From Chloroflexota bacterium (lineage in GTDB: Bacteria > Chloroflexota > Anaerolineae > Anaerolineales > Villigracilaceae), in assembly GCA_016219545.1 (NCBI GenBank), contig JACRMH010000007.1:81763-145762 (forward strand): a DNA stretch of 64,000 bases, in the 5' to 3' direction. The position numbers and the translations under genes are program-made. Every line of letters begins with the position of its first letter. Position 1 is the first letter of the stretch. The notes below the pieces were generated by a model. It worked only from the letters and a program-made list of their open reading frames with translations, ran no database searches and was not told the origin of the DNA. Below are positions 23,213 to 31,640 of this stretch, piece after piece.

Positions 23213-24037
23213 ATGTCATCAAACGTTCGTAAACGTTTCTGGACTCGCGATAGCAGTATCCTCCTTGGCGGATTCTTCGTCACGGTCTTTCTGATAATTT
23301 ATATTTGGTGGCCGCTCGCGGAAGAATACCTCGCCTATGTGGATTGGCATGGCGCGTGGTGGCTTTACATGGATTGGCTCCTCCTTGGAATTTTTGGATT
23401 CATGTCCATTACCATCATTGCGAACGCAGACCTGAAAAGGGATGCGTTGATCATCTTCGTTGGCATTTGCGGTGGACTTGCAATTGAGTCGTGGGGAACG
23501 CAAACAAATATCTGGCATTATTACACCGCCGAACGTCCACCCTTATGGATCATCCCCGCCTGGCCGATTGCAAGTTTATCCATTGACCGGATCTCAAGAT
23601 TTCTCAATAGGATCTTTGATCGCGTCAACGAAGAGGACACCTTGCCTTCTTCCTTCTCCCTTTTTACTGCTTTGTACTGGATCATCTTCGGTTCTTTCTT
23701 AATCCTCATGCTGGTCTTTGTTTCCCCAACATTTGACAAATCCTATACATGGCTTGCTTTGGCATTATGTATTCTTCTCATCATCACGCCCAGCGATCAT
23801 CGCTTTGCCTTGCTGACATTTATTGCAGGCGCAGGGCTTGGTTACTTTCTCGAATTATGGGGAACCACCCGTGAGTGCTGGACCTATTACACAAATGAAA
23901 CGCCGCCGTTGTTTGCGGTGTTGGCGCATGGCATGGCGGCGGTCGCTTTTTGGCGGACGGGATTATTGGTAAAAATGATCTTGAAATTTAAGGGATTTTC
24001 TGCTGCATCTGCGGATGTAAATCAATTGGAAATGTAA
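23213..24037 (+). CDS. hypothetical polytopic membrane protein with internal duplication
   Basis: 274 residues with about seven membrane helices. Two segments repeat: residues 88-126 (GGLAIESWGTQTNIWHYYTA...PPLW) and 209-247 (GLGYFLELWGTTRECWTYYT...PPLF). Both keep a membrane Glu, WGT, a W.YYT block and PPL, which suggests a duplicated half with a shared polar site. Rich in Trp and Tyr. I do not recognise the family with confidence; the repeat resembles patterns in carotenoid-modifying membrane proteins, which is only a guess. Leaderless promoter. Confidence 0.65.
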   Translation: MSSNVRKRFWTRDSSILLGGFFVTVFLIIYIWWPLAEEYLAYVDWHGAWWLYMDWLLLGIFGFMSITIIANADLKRDALIIFVGICGGLAIESWGTQTNIWHYYTAERPPLWIIPAWPIASLSIDRISRFLNRIFDRVNEEDTLPSSFSLFTALYWIIFGSFLILMLVFVSPTFDKSYTWLALALCILLIITPSDHRFALLTFIAGAGLGYFLELWGTTRECWTYYTNETPPLFAVLAHGMAAVAFWRTGLLVKMILKFKGFSAASADVNQLEM

Positions 24038-24052
24038 TCAGGTGACGGGGAA

Positions 24053-24934
24053 TCAGTCAGCCCATTTTTGTGCATACCAGAGCAGGTATTCCTCCACATG
24101 GGTGCCCCAATACCTTTCAGAATGATCGCCGGTGTAAACATGAAATTCAAAGATGTAATTATTCTTGGTAAGTTTTTCTTCGAAGGCGAGCGTATTTTTC
24201 ATTTCGATATCTGCATCGCCTAAGTCCAGCCAGATAAGCGGACGTTTATTCTCTGGAACGGCTTGAACCATCTTTTCGAGACGGGGTCCATCCTGCACCT
24301 TTATGGCAGGGGAGTGTAGCCCGAGCGCGCCGAATAATTCAGGGTGGGAAAACCCAAGGTCAACGACCCAGCCCCCGCCGCGGGAAAGACCGCCCAGCGA
24401 GCGTCGGCTGCGAACGGCGAAGGTGTGATAGTTCTTGTCCACATAGGGGATCAAGTCATTGATAAAACGGTCACCGAAGCCAGCGCCTGCCGGTACATTC
24501 CAGTAGTGGTCATCGGGGAAGACGATAATAAAAGGGGTGATCTTGCCTTCATGGATGAGTCGGTCCGCAATGGTTGGTACACCGAGCCGAACCCATTGAT
24601 CGTCGGTATATGTTTGACCGTGCAGTAAATAGAGAACGGGGAAATGAGCGTTGGCAGTGCTCTGATAACAGGGCGGCAGGTAGATGAGAAATTCCTGCGG
24701 CGGGTTGGTGGTCTTGACGACATCCTGCTGAACAAGTCCATTTTCTTCAGTGCAGGACTTCGGCGTGGGCGTGGATGTGACCGGCACGGGGCTTGGCGTG
24801 AAGGTCGCTGTCACAGTTGGGGTTGGCGGAGGGACCGTTTGGGTGGGGATTTCTTCATTAGAGGACGAACATGCTGAGAGTCCGATGAGAAGCGAAATGC
24901 AAGTTGCTATGATTATTGCTTGACGGGTGTTCAT
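24053..24934 (-). CDS. secreted lipoprotein esterase, alpha/beta hydrolase (esterase D/enterochelin esterase type)
   Basis: 293 residues from the Met at 24934 (longer starts at 24943 and 24961 exist). A signal peptide ends in the lipobox LSAC with lipidated Cys22; a Thr/Pro-rich linker (about 30-60) follows. The esterase domain has the oxyanion HGQTYTDDQWV, nucleophile Ser in GLSRGGG, and a C-terminal GDHSERYWGTHVEEYL with the catalytic His. Expected to cleave carboxyl esters outside the cell. TATAAT ends seven bases before the chosen ATG, again a leaderless layout. Confidence 0.82.
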   Translation of the reverse strand: MNTRQAIIIATCISLLIGLSACSSSNEEIPTQTVPPPTPTVTATFTPSPVPVTSTPTPKSCTEENGLVQQDVVKTTNPPQEFLIYLPPCYQSTANAHFPVLYLLHGQTYTDDQWVRLGVPTIADRLIHEGKITPFIIVFPDDHYWNVPAGAGFGDRFINDLIPYVDKNYHTFAVRSRRSLGGLSRGGGWVVDLGFSHPELFGALGLHSPAIKVQDGPRLEKMVQAVPENKRPLIWLDLGDADIEMKNTLAFEEKLTKNNYIFEFHVYTGDHSERYWGTHVEEYLLWYAQKWAD

Positions 24935-24941
24935 CCTTCGC

Positions 24942-24947
24942 ATTATA
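24942..24947 (-). promoter_or_regulatory. -10 element TATAAT for the esterase gene
   Basis: Minus-strand TATAAT, spacer GCGAAGG, then ATG at 24934. This supports the shortest of three possible starts. Confidence 0.6.
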
Positions 24948-24964
24948 CTCGCGCAGTTCATTTC

Positions 24965-24981
24965 ATCGGGGCGTGGCGCAG
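24965..24981 (+). repeat. duplicated 5' end of tRNA-Pro
   Basis: ATCGGGGCGTGGCGCAG is repeated exactly at 25023-25039 at the tRNA start. The following bases up to about 25010 (ATAGCGCG, TTGCAAAAG) keep scattered similarity to the D and anticodon arms, so this looks like a decayed tRNA-Pro copy or recombination scar. Confidence 0.6.
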
Positions 24982-25024
24982 CGCGAAGACGGAGATAGCG
25001 CGTGTGAGTTGCAAAAGTGAATAT

Positions 25025-25099
<75 letters not shown>

Positions 25100-25108
25100 C
25101 TAAAGTCT

Positions 25109-25142
25109 CGAACCGTTCTTCTTTAGAGCGGTTCGTTTTTTA
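25109..25142 (+). terminator. terminator after tRNA-Pro
   Basis: CGAACCG and CGGTTCG, extended by TCT/AGA inside the loop, followed by TTTTTTATT. Confidence 0.85.
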
Positions 25143-25174
25143 TTAGTATTCTTCGTGGACGAACAACTTTTCTA

Positions 25175-25525
25175 ATGGAAACATCCTCTTCGCCCCTTAA
25201 TTCAAATTCCATCCCAAGCCTTGTCTTTGGAGTTTTGACCATCCTGTTTTTGTGCATGGGAATGATCCCGATCCCATTCACGGGATTTATTTGTTACCCG
25301 TTGACCTTCCTCTTCGGAATTCTTGCACTGGTCTTTGGCATGATCTCATTAAATCAAATTCGCAATCGCAACGAAACCGGCCGTCCCATGGCATGGATCG
25401 GCATTGCTGTTGGAGGTTTTGTGATGCTTTGCTTCATCTTCATGACCCTCGCAATTGCGGCCCTTTTTATTTATTCACCCAATTCGATTCACCTGCCACC
25501 CTCCATTCAAAATTTTCATGTTTAA
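25175..25525 (+). CDS. DUF4190-type small membrane protein
   Basis: 116 residues with a Ser/Asn-rich N-terminus and two to three hydrophobic helices (about 14-30, 35-58, 75-99). Between them lies GMISLNQIRNRNETGRPMAWIGIAVGG, the motif of DUF4190 proteins (GxxxL.qIr...e.Grg.AiaGlilG). These are small bacterial membrane proteins of unknown role. No operon partner is evident: tRNA-Pro lies upstream and the selenocysteine tRNA downstream. Confidence 0.7.
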   Translation: METSSSPLNSNSIPSLVFGVLTILFLCMGMIPIPFTGFICYPLTFLFGILALVFGMISLNQIRNRNETGRPMAWIGIAVGGFVMLCFIFMTLAIAALFIYSPNSIHLPPSIQNFHV

Positions 25526-25576
25526 TCCTTTTGCGAACTACAGGTTTAACGACCGCACATGTTCTCCACCCGTATC

Positions 25577-25617
25577 AGACACTTGACACCCCGACACTTT
25601 GACACCCTGACACTCTA
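25577..25617. repeat. short tandem repeat of GACAC units
   Basis: GACACTTGACACCCC, GACACTTTGACACCCT and a partial third copy lie in direct tandem just before the selenocysteine tRNA. It reads like a text-style intergenic repeat; function unknown. Confidence 0.6.
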
Positions 25618-25660
25618 CTTCAACTTGCGAATCCATCTTCTCTCGGTTATCCTTGCGAGT

Positions 25661-25754
25661 GGGAGTGGTTAGGTCCCGGTGGGCTTCCTGGTCTTCAACA
25701 CCTGTGGCGGGTCGCGTTGCGGGCCGCGGTGGGTTCGACTCCCATCCATTCCCG
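25661..25754 (+). tRNA. selC: tRNA-Sec (selenocysteine, anticodon TCA)
   Basis: 94 bases with the diagnostic eight-pair acceptor stem (GGGAGTGG with CCATTCCC, one G-T pair), a long D arm (AGGTCCCGGTGGGCTTCC), anticodon loop CTTCAAC with TCA, a very long GC-rich variable arm and T arm GTGGGTTCGACTCCCAT. Discriminator G at 25754; CCA is not fully encoded. One T-T mismatch sits in the anticodon stem. Its presence means UGA can encode selenocysteine in this genome. selA, selB and selD are not in the window. Confidence 0.92.
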
Positions 25755-25762
25755 CCTATTCT

Positions 25763-25807
25763 GGACGGTGGACAATAGACGGTTGACCGTTTTCCTGTCC
25801 ACCGTCC
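25763..25807. repeat. hairpin repeat after tRNA-Sec
   Basis: GGACGGTGGACA (25763-25774) and TGTCCACCGTCC (25796-25807) are perfect arms; a further GTCCACCGTC copy follows at 25811-25820. May terminate selC or be an intergenic repeat. Confidence 0.65.
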
Positions 25808-25831
25808 ATCGTCCACCGTCAAAAGGTATCC

Positions 25832-27016
25832 ATGTCTATTCCTGAAACCGAAATATTAAACAATCTTGTGGCGCGAATCTTTCGCATTGAAGATGTCACC
25901 AGCGAAGACCCGCGCAAGGGATATTTCCTGCGCTATCGCGGACAATTGCTCGACGAAGACTCCGCATCTCTTTATGACCGTTTGGCTGATTCGCTCATCC
26001 CATACGGAGTCATCCCTTTGTTCAGAGTCGAAGACTCTCGTCAGGTAATTTATCTTGCTCTAAAGCCGGCCGAGCCGAAGAAGGACAAAGTCTCCACGAA
26101 CATTATCCTCTTTGTGTTGACAGTATTTAGCGTCATGTTGGCAGGCGCCGAACCGGATGGTCCCTTTCCCGCTGATTTTGGTGGACAAATGCTCATGCTC
26201 TTCAAAAGCATTCTTTCGGGTTGGCCTTTTGCAGTGAGTCTGCTTGGCATTTTGCTGGCACATGAATTTGGACATTATTTCATGAGCCGCTATCACAAGA
26301 CACCTGCAACCTTGCCTTACTTTATTCCACTTCCACCCCCTCTTGGTCTGTTTGGGACCATGGGCGCTGCCATCATCATGCGCGGCATTCCAAAGAATAA
26401 ACGTATTCTTTTTGATATAGGCATAGCCGGACCCATCGCCGGACTGGTAGTAGCAATTCCCGTTTTATTTTTAGGGCTTTCACTTTCGACTCTGGGGCAT
26501 ATTCAAGCAGACCCGAACCGTTTCCTCGAAGGCAACTCGCTGATCTATTTATTCGCAAAGTTCGTCACCTTCGGAAAACTTCTCCCTGCTCCGCTTGAGC
26601 CGCAGGGAATTTTCTATTGGGTCAAATACTTCCTCACTGGTCAGCCTGTCCCATTCGGCGGGCAGGATGTATTCATTCATCCGGTGGCGTTCGCGGCTTG
26701 GGCTGGGCTTCTGGTTACATCCTTGAACCTTATTCCCGCCGGCACATTGGATGGCGGACATGTCATCTATGGCTTGTTTGGAAGCAAGGCACGCAAGGCG
26801 TTTCCTTTCATTATCGGATTGCTGGTCATCGCCGGATATTTTTGGAGTGGTTGGTGGCTGTGGGCGATCATCCTCTACTGGCTGGGACGAGTCAACGCCG
26901 AACCGCTGGACCAGATCACCACGCTCGACCCAACCCGACGGCTGATCGGGTTTGCAATGATCATTGTCTTCTTCTTGGTGTTGATGCCCGTTCCCTTCAT
27001 GACGCTTGCAAAATGA
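25832..27016 (+). CDS. site-2-protease-type (M50) membrane metallopeptidase
   Basis: 394-residue polytopic membrane protease. The N-terminal 90 residues are soluble. The zinc site is HEFGH (His144, Glu145, His148) in a membrane helix with the third ligand Asp307 in GTLDGGH. Between them lie PYFIPLPPP, the GTMGAAIIMR strand and DIGIAGPIAGL. The family resembles EGY1/ FtsH-independent bacterial S2P proteins rather than RseP because no PDZ domain is seen. Its stop overlaps the start of a solute-binding lipoprotein gene. Substrate unknown. Confidence 0.88.
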   Translation: MSIPETEILNNLVARIFRIEDVTSEDPRKGYFLRYRGQLLDEDSASLYDRLADSLIPYGVIPLFRVEDSRQVIYLALKPAEPKKDKVSTNIILFVLTVFSVMLAGAEPDGPFPADFGGQMLMLFKSILSGWPFAVSLLGILLAHEFGHYFMSRYHKTPATLPYFIPLPPPLGLFGTMGAAIIMRGIPKNKRILFDIGIAGPIAGLVVAIPVLFLGLSLSTLGHIQADPNRFLEGNSLIYLFAKFVTFGKLLPAPLEPQGIFYWVKYFLTGQPVPFGGQDVFIHPVAFAAWAGLLVTSLNLIPAGTLDGGHVIYGLFGSKARKAFPFIIGLLVIAGYFWSGWWLWAIILYWLGRVNAEPLDQITTLDPTRRLIGFAMIIVFFLVLMPVPFMTLAK

Positions 27017-28386
27017 AAAAGATATTTTCATTGTTGTTCATTGCATCCATTCTTTTATCTGCTTGTAGTGCTGATGGCGTGGACTCTACGCCCAAGCTGC
27101 CGACAGCGCAGGTGTCCACGAAAACCCCAAAGGTAGAATCCACTCCCGAAACAGTCAGCCAGCTCAACGTTAAGGAAGAAGCGTTGAAAGGGTTGGAGAT
27201 CACTGTCTGGACTCCGTGGTACGGCATCGAGTCGACTCTCTTTGATTCATTCGTCTCAGAATTTAATTCCAGCAATCCATGGGGCATCAAGGTCAGCACA
27301 CAAAGTCAGGGCAATTTTTCCAATATGTATGAAACTGTCACGGCGTCCCTGTCAACGGACGAAGAACCTGACCTCGTGATCGCGTTGCCTGAACATGCGC
27401 TGGAATGGAATAACGAAGGCGCAGTGACGGATCTGACGCCTTATGTGAATGATCCCATGTATGGGATCGACCCGAGCGATTTTTCGCCCGCATTTTGGAG
27501 TCAGGATGTGTCTGGTGATGTGCGCGTTGCCCTTCCTGCCCAGCGGACAGCGGGTTTCTTGTTATGGAATAAAACCTGGGCGGGTGAGTTGGGTTTTGAT
27601 TCAGCGCCTGCCGCACCGGATGATTTTCATCAGCAGGTCTGCCGCGCGCAAAAGTCCATGTTGAACGATGCTTCATCAGAAAATGATTTCATGGGCGGCT
27701 GGATCGTGGATACCGAACCCATGACAGACTATGCCTGGATGCTGGCCTTTGACGGCGGCGTGATGGAGGGGAATAATTTTGGTTTCCTCAAACAGCAGAA
27801 TATTAATGCTTTGAAATTCTTGCGTGAACTTTCTGAAAACCAATGTGCATGGCAGGTTAATGAGACCGACCCCGTTACCGCCTTTGCCGCTCGCGAAGCC
27901 TTGTTCATCACAGCTGGCTTGAAAGATCTGCCAACTATTGCGCGCGCATTTGCGAGTGCAAACAATACCGATACATGGGATGTGATCGCATACCCGGGCG
28001 CGGATCAAGATGCCTTTGTCGTTTACGGTTCTTCATATGTAATTTTGAACTCAACCGATCAGGAACAACTTGCGGCATGGTTATTTGTCCGCTGGCTGTT
28101 GGAAAAAGAACAGGATAAACGCTGGGTGGAGACGACTCATCTCTTCCCGCTTCGCTCCTCGACCATGGACCTGCTTAATGATTACAAGAAGACTCATCCG
28201 CAATGGGCGCAAGCCATTGAACTTTTGCCTGATGCTCAGATACAACCTCAACTGGCTATGTGGCGAAAAGTAAAGGTGATGCTCGGCGACGGATTTTCGC
28301 ACATGTACCGCGTAAACCTTCCCAGCGGACAAGTCGCTGTGATCCTGACGCAGATGGATTCTATTGTGAGCGAATTGAGTAAATAA
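27013..28386 (+). CDS. extracellular solute-binding lipoprotein (family 1 type)
   Basis: 457-residue ABC-type solute-binding protein, start overlapping the upstream stop (ATGA). Signal peptide with lipobox LSAC and lipid Cys18, then a Thr/Pro/Ser-rich linker to about 55 and the bilobal domain (GLEITVWTPWYG, VIALPEHALEW, a hinge-like PAQRTAGFLLWNKTW). Expected to bind a sugar or oligosaccharide at the cell surface. No permease or ATPase genes follow, so any transporter is encoded elsewhere, or the protein is a sensor or a membrane-protease client. Confidence 0.82.
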   Translation: MKKIFSLLFIASILLSACSADGVDSTPKLPTAQVSTKTPKVESTPETVSQLNVKEEALKGLEITVWTPWYGIESTLFDSFVSEFNSSNPWGIKVSTQSQGNFSNMYETVTASLSTDEEPDLVIALPEHALEWNNEGAVTDLTPYVNDPMYGIDPSDFSPAFWSQDVSGDVRVALPAQRTAGFLLWNKTWAGELGFDSAPAAPDDFHQQVCRAQKSMLNDASSENDFMGGWIVDTEPMTDYAWMLAFDGGVMEGNNFGFLKQQNINALKFLRELSENQCAWQVNETDPVTAFAAREALFITAGLKDLPTIARAFASANNTDTWDVIAYPGADQDAFVVYGSSYVILNSTDQEQLAAWLFVRWLLEKEQDKRWVETTHLFPLRSSTMDLLNDYKKTHPQWAQAIELLPDAQIQPQLAMWRKVKVMLGDGFSHMYRVNLPSGQVAVILTQMDSIVSELSK

Positions 28387-28446
28387 AAATCTTATCGACT
28401 CTTTCTTGGGTTTTTGAAAAAGAAGAAAGAGGAAAGAATTCAACCT

Positions 28447-29631
28447 ATGAAACAATTCAAATGGCAGATCATTCTTATTGCGTCGGCGATTGCCTTCTTC
28501 TTTGCATGGCCGTATTTCAACAATGTGACCATCCCCGGTGATGGATTCTCCACTTTCGGCGCAGATACTGTCCGCGCTCAGGTGACTCAGATCATTGAAG
28601 AAGGTCAGGTCACCATGGGGAACCATACCCAAACCTATCAGGTCGCGCGCGTGAATATTCTTGAAGGTAAATATGCCGGCATCCCCTTGGAAATTGATTA
28701 TGGCAAGAATCAAGTCCGCTCGGATGATTATCTGCTGGCAGTGGGTGACAAGGTTGTGGTCTCCATCAGCAAAACGCCTGAGAATGTGGTCCACGCCTAT
28801 TTTGTTGACTTTGTCCGCACGACGCCTATTTTATGGCTGACCGGGATTTTCGCCGCTGCCATTATCCTCATCAGCCGCTGGAAGGGTGTGCGCGCACTGC
28901 TCAGTACGGCGTTCAGTTTGTATGTCATCATCGACTATATCATTCCGCATATTCTTATGGGTGAAGACCCCCTGCGTGTGAGTATCATCGGTTCGATCAT
29001 TCTGCTGGGCGTTACGCTTTACCTCACATACGGCTGGACCTTAAAAACACATGCGGCAGTATTAAGCATGGTCCTTGTTTTGTTGTTGACAGGCGCTCTT
29101 TCGGCGGTGTTCGTTGTATTCACAAAATTGAACGGTTCTGGCGATGAAAATGTGATGTTCCTGATGCAGATGATGGAAACGCCGATCAATCTGCGCGGAC
29201 TGTTGCTCGGCGGTATGATCATCGGTGCGCTGGGGGTGCTGGATGACCTTGTGACAACGCAAGCCGCGGCTGTCTTCGAGCTTCATCATGCCAACCCAAA
29301 TTTCAGATTTCGCGAACTGTATGACTCCGCCATGAGGATCGGACAGGACCATGTGGCGGCCACGGTCAACACATTGGTGCTGGCCTATGCAGGCGCATCC
29401 CTGCCCATGCTGTTGATGTTCTCTCTTGCAAAGGGAGATTACGGCTATCTGGTCAATTTTTCTTTTATTGCGGAAGAGATCGTGCGGACTTTAGTCGGCT
29501 CACTTGGATTGATTGCGGCTGTACCCCTGACAACTACCATCGCGATCTTTTTCGCTGCCAGAGTGGAGTCGCTTGGGAAATGGGAGCAGTTCCTCGGTCC
29601 AGAGGGAAGCGAAAAAGGACACAGTCATTAG
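28447..29631 (+). CDS. YibE/F family membrane protein
   Basis: 394 residues. An N-terminal anchor helix (about 5-22) leads into a small beta domain (about 30-110), then about seven membrane helices with GVRALLSTAFSLYVIIDYIIP, the conserved GALGVLDDLVTTQAA segment and VRTLVGSLGLIAAVPLTT. YibE/F proteins are of unknown function, sometimes suggested to be transporters. The Met at 28447 is preferred because the 11 residues from 28414 are a low-complexity KKKKEER tract; GAGGAAAG lies upstream. Standalone. Confidence 0.82.
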   Translation: MKQFKWQIILIASAIAFFFAWPYFNNVTIPGDGFSTFGADTVRAQVTQIIEEGQVTMGNHTQTYQVARVNILEGKYAGIPLEIDYGKNQVRSDDYLLAVGDKVVVSISKTPENVVHAYFVDFVRTTPILWLTGIFAAAIILISRWKGVRALLSTAFSLYVIIDYIIPHILMGEDPLRVSIIGSIILLGVTLYLTYGWTLKTHAAVLSMVLVLLLTGALSAVFVVFTKLNGSGDENVMFLMQMMETPINLRGLLLGGMIIGALGVLDDLVTTQAAAVFELHHANPNFRFRELYDSAMRIGQDHVAATVNTLVLAYAGASLPMLLMFSLAKGDYGYLVNFSFIAEEIVRTLVGSLGLIAAVPLTTTIAIFFAARVESLGKWEQFLGPEGSEKGHSH

Positions 29632-29682
29632 TCTGCATGTTGAATGCTGGTCAGGAGATCAGCCTCCCAAGAAGAGTTCATT

Positions 29683-30237
29683 TCAACCGGGATCAGGGAT
29701 GGGAAATGGAAATTGTTGTGGGTGAAAATGGGGGCGCTTGCGGACGATCCAAATTTTCCCGTCAATTTCATATAATTTCAAGTTGCAGCTATCATCGGGT
29801 AGAAATTGTTGCGCAAGAGGTGATACCTCTGTCCAACGCAATCCCGCCATTTCGTCAGGGCTGTGGACAATATGCACTCCACGCCTGTTTTCACTTAAGA
29901 CCGGGTTAACGATCACTGTATAACAAGAATCATGGACCTGACACGAAAGCTTGTTAATTCGCCTGGAAGTTTTATGATTTGACGGAACGATCATTGAGGG
30001 TTGTTGTGTTTCCGCCCAAGCCTGAAAATATTGCAGGCCAAGGCTTCGCCCGCGTGCGATGACCAAGTCAAATTTGCTGAGCCAGGAGTGATTCCCCGCT
30101 TCGTAAGGGAATGATTGAGGGTCGAGTAGGATCACTCGATGTCCACATGCCTGCAAAGAGGCAATTAAGCCCGCAGGTTGAGAGTGGGTGATATAGCGTT
30201 GCTCAAATAAAATGCCTATGGATAGTGATGCCGTCAT
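29683..30237 (-). CDS. hypothetical protein, resembles an ATP-grasp N-terminal part only
   Basis: 184 residues from the Met at 30237 (GGGGGA five bases before it; an alternative start lies at 30249). The first half (IGILFEQRYITHSQPAGLI...GHRVILLDPQSF...DLVIARGRS) resembles the pre-ATP-grasp and lid start of RimK-like ligases, but there is no ATP-binding or metal-binding C-terminal region, and the protein ends in a His/Pro-rich tail. It could be a truncated ligase or a distinct small family. Genes on both sides are on the other strand. Low confidence in function. Confidence 0.5.
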   Translation of the reverse strand: MTASLSIGILFEQRYITHSQPAGLIASLQACGHRVILLDPQSFPYEAGNHSWLSKFDLVIARGRSLGLQYFQAWAETQQPSMIVPSNHKTSRRINKLSCQVHDSCYTVIVNPVLSENRRGVHIVHSPDEMAGLRWTEVSPLAQQFLPDDSCNLKLYEIDGKIWIVRKRPHFHPQQFPFPIPDPG

Positions 30238-30430
30238 CAAATCCCCCATGGAAAATGGGATAAGTTATGTTGCTTGCCCTTGCTTTGTTCAAACAGGTTT
30301 ATCATTCTCGCCGACTTAACGATAAATAAGATGATTAAGAGTTGAATTCTTTTAAGAAGTAGTCGCTTAATTATTCCAAAGGTTACGGAGCACGCTGCAT
30401 GGTAGAAAGTTTTGGCTGCACACCGACCTT

Positions 30431-30458
30431 TTGACCCGCCTCACCCCAATGATATAAT
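30431..30458 (+). promoter_or_regulatory. promoter of the Ser/Thr kinase gene (TTGACC-N16-TATAAT)
   Basis: TTGACC at 30431-30436 and TATAAT at 30453-30458 with a 16-base spacer. The ATG follows eight bases after the -10, so the mRNA should be leaderless. The rest of the gap 30250-30430 shows nothing else. Confidence 0.75.
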
Positions 30459-30466
30459 CGCCCTCA

Positions 30467-31564
30467 ATGAATGAAGGGACTCTCCTCAACGGCCGTTATC
30501 AACTCCTTGAAAAACTCGGCTCTGGCGGCATGGCTGAAGTTTTTCGCGCGCGCGATTCAGTGCTGGATCGCATTGTTGCTATTAAAGTCCTGCGGAAAGA
30601 TTACTCAAACAATACTGAATTTCAAGAACACTTCCGCACAGAGGCGCGTTCCGCCGCGAACCTGTCACACCCCAACATTGTCACCGTGCATGACTTTGGT
30701 CTGGCAGATAATTTGCTTTTCATTGTCATGGAATACATCCCCGGCAAGGACCTGAAACAATTGATCCGTCAGCGCGGACGCTATACAGTGGAGACAGGCA
30801 TTCCACTCATTATCCAGGCCTGCGCCGGGTTGGGCTATGCCCATCGCGCCGGACTTGTCCATTGTGACGTCAAACCACATAACATGCTGGTCGCGCCGGA
30901 TGGCCGCCTTAAGGTCACTGACTTTGGGATTGCGCGCGCCCTCGCCACCATGATGCCCGGCGAACGCTCAGATGTTGTATGGGGGTCGCCGCTTTATTTT
31001 TCGCCTGAGCAGGCTCAAGGTCACGCGCCTTCGCCCGCATCTGATGTCTATTCCATGGGCGTGGTCATGTACGAATTATTGTGCGGCACGCCGCCTTTCA
31101 CCGCGCCCACCAGCGATCAACTGGCGCGCCTGCACATTTCTGCCCGCCCGATTCCCATCCGCGAATACATTCCCGAAATTCCAACGGCCATCGAAGAGAT
31201 CATTAGCAAGGTGCTTTCCAAGGAACCGTCCGCGCGTTACCGCACCGCCGACCAACTTGGGCGCGTTCTGCAAAGGTTTGGGCTTGAACCCGATGCACCC
31301 ACTCCCGCACCTTCACTTGCCTTAACCCCTGAAATTACAGACCGGATTCCTCACAAAGAAGCGCCGCCTCCGCCTCGGCTGGAACCTGCTCAACCGAGAT
31401 ATATCCAACCCGAACCAACGCCTCCTGACGACACCGAACCTGTCTCTGCCTTCGAGGAAATTGACTGGATCTCTGTGGGGCTTGGCTTGTTAGCCGTATT
31501 GGCCGTCGGCGGCCTCATTCCATTTTGGATGATGGTCTACTTCGCTTATAATCCGCCTCTTTGA
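30467..31564 (+). CDS. eukaryote-type serine/threonine protein kinase, membrane anchored
   Basis: 365 residues. Kinase domain about 10-270: glycine loop GSGGMAEV (18-25), Lys40, Glu59, catalytic His132-Cys133-Asp134 with Lys136 and Asn139, Asp152-Phe-Gly, and SPEQAQG (179-185). HCD in place of HRD makes it a non-RD kinase. A Pro-rich juxtamembrane linker (285-330) leads to one C-terminal helix (about 335-358) and only a few residues outside, so there is no PASTA or other sensor domain. Targets unknown. Start set by TATAAT eight bases before it. Confidence 0.9.
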   Translation: MNEGTLLNGRYQLLEKLGSGGMAEVFRARDSVLDRIVAIKVLRKDYSNNTEFQEHFRTEARSAANLSHPNIVTVHDFGLADNLLFIVMEYIPGKDLKQLIRQRGRYTVETGIPLIIQACAGLGYAHRAGLVHCDVKPHNMLVAPDGRLKVTDFGIARALATMMPGERSDVVWGSPLYFSPEQAQGHAPSPASDVYSMGVVMYELLCGTPPFTAPTSDQLARLHISARPIPIREYIPEIPTAIEEIISKVLSKEPSARYRTADQLGRVLQRFGLEPDAPTPAPSLALTPEITDRIPHKEAPPPPRLEPAQPRYIQPEPTPPDDTEPVSAFEEIDWISVGLGLLAVLAVGGLIPFWMMVYFAYNPPL

Positions 31565-31575
31565 TAATATTACCG

Positions 31576-31630
31576 GTAGCGCGACATTTATGTCGCTTCG
31601 CAATACAGCACGACATAAATGTCGCGCTAC
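31576..31630. repeat. double-palindrome intergenic repeat (GTAG...CTAC), CGACATTTATGTCG units
   Basis: Two 20-base arms, GTAGCGCGACATTTATGTCG and CGACATAAATGTCGCGCTAC, are exact inverted repeats, and each contains a palindrome of its own. The unit recurs at 43801-43842. The right arm overlaps the TACAAT -10 of rpe. Confidence 0.85.
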
Positions 31631-31633
31631 AAT
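31628..31633 (+). promoter_or_regulatory. -10 element TACAAT, leaderless rpe
   Basis: TACAAT then seven bases (CAAGCCT) then ATG 31641. The first three bases are the last bases of the double-palindrome repeat, so the repeat has supplied part of the promoter. Confidence 0.5.
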
Positions 31634-31640
31634 CAAGCCT

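Noticed and set aside
25577..25617. CRISPR-like array
   Set aside because: Units are about 16 bases, directly adjacent with no spacers, and there are no cas genes in the window.
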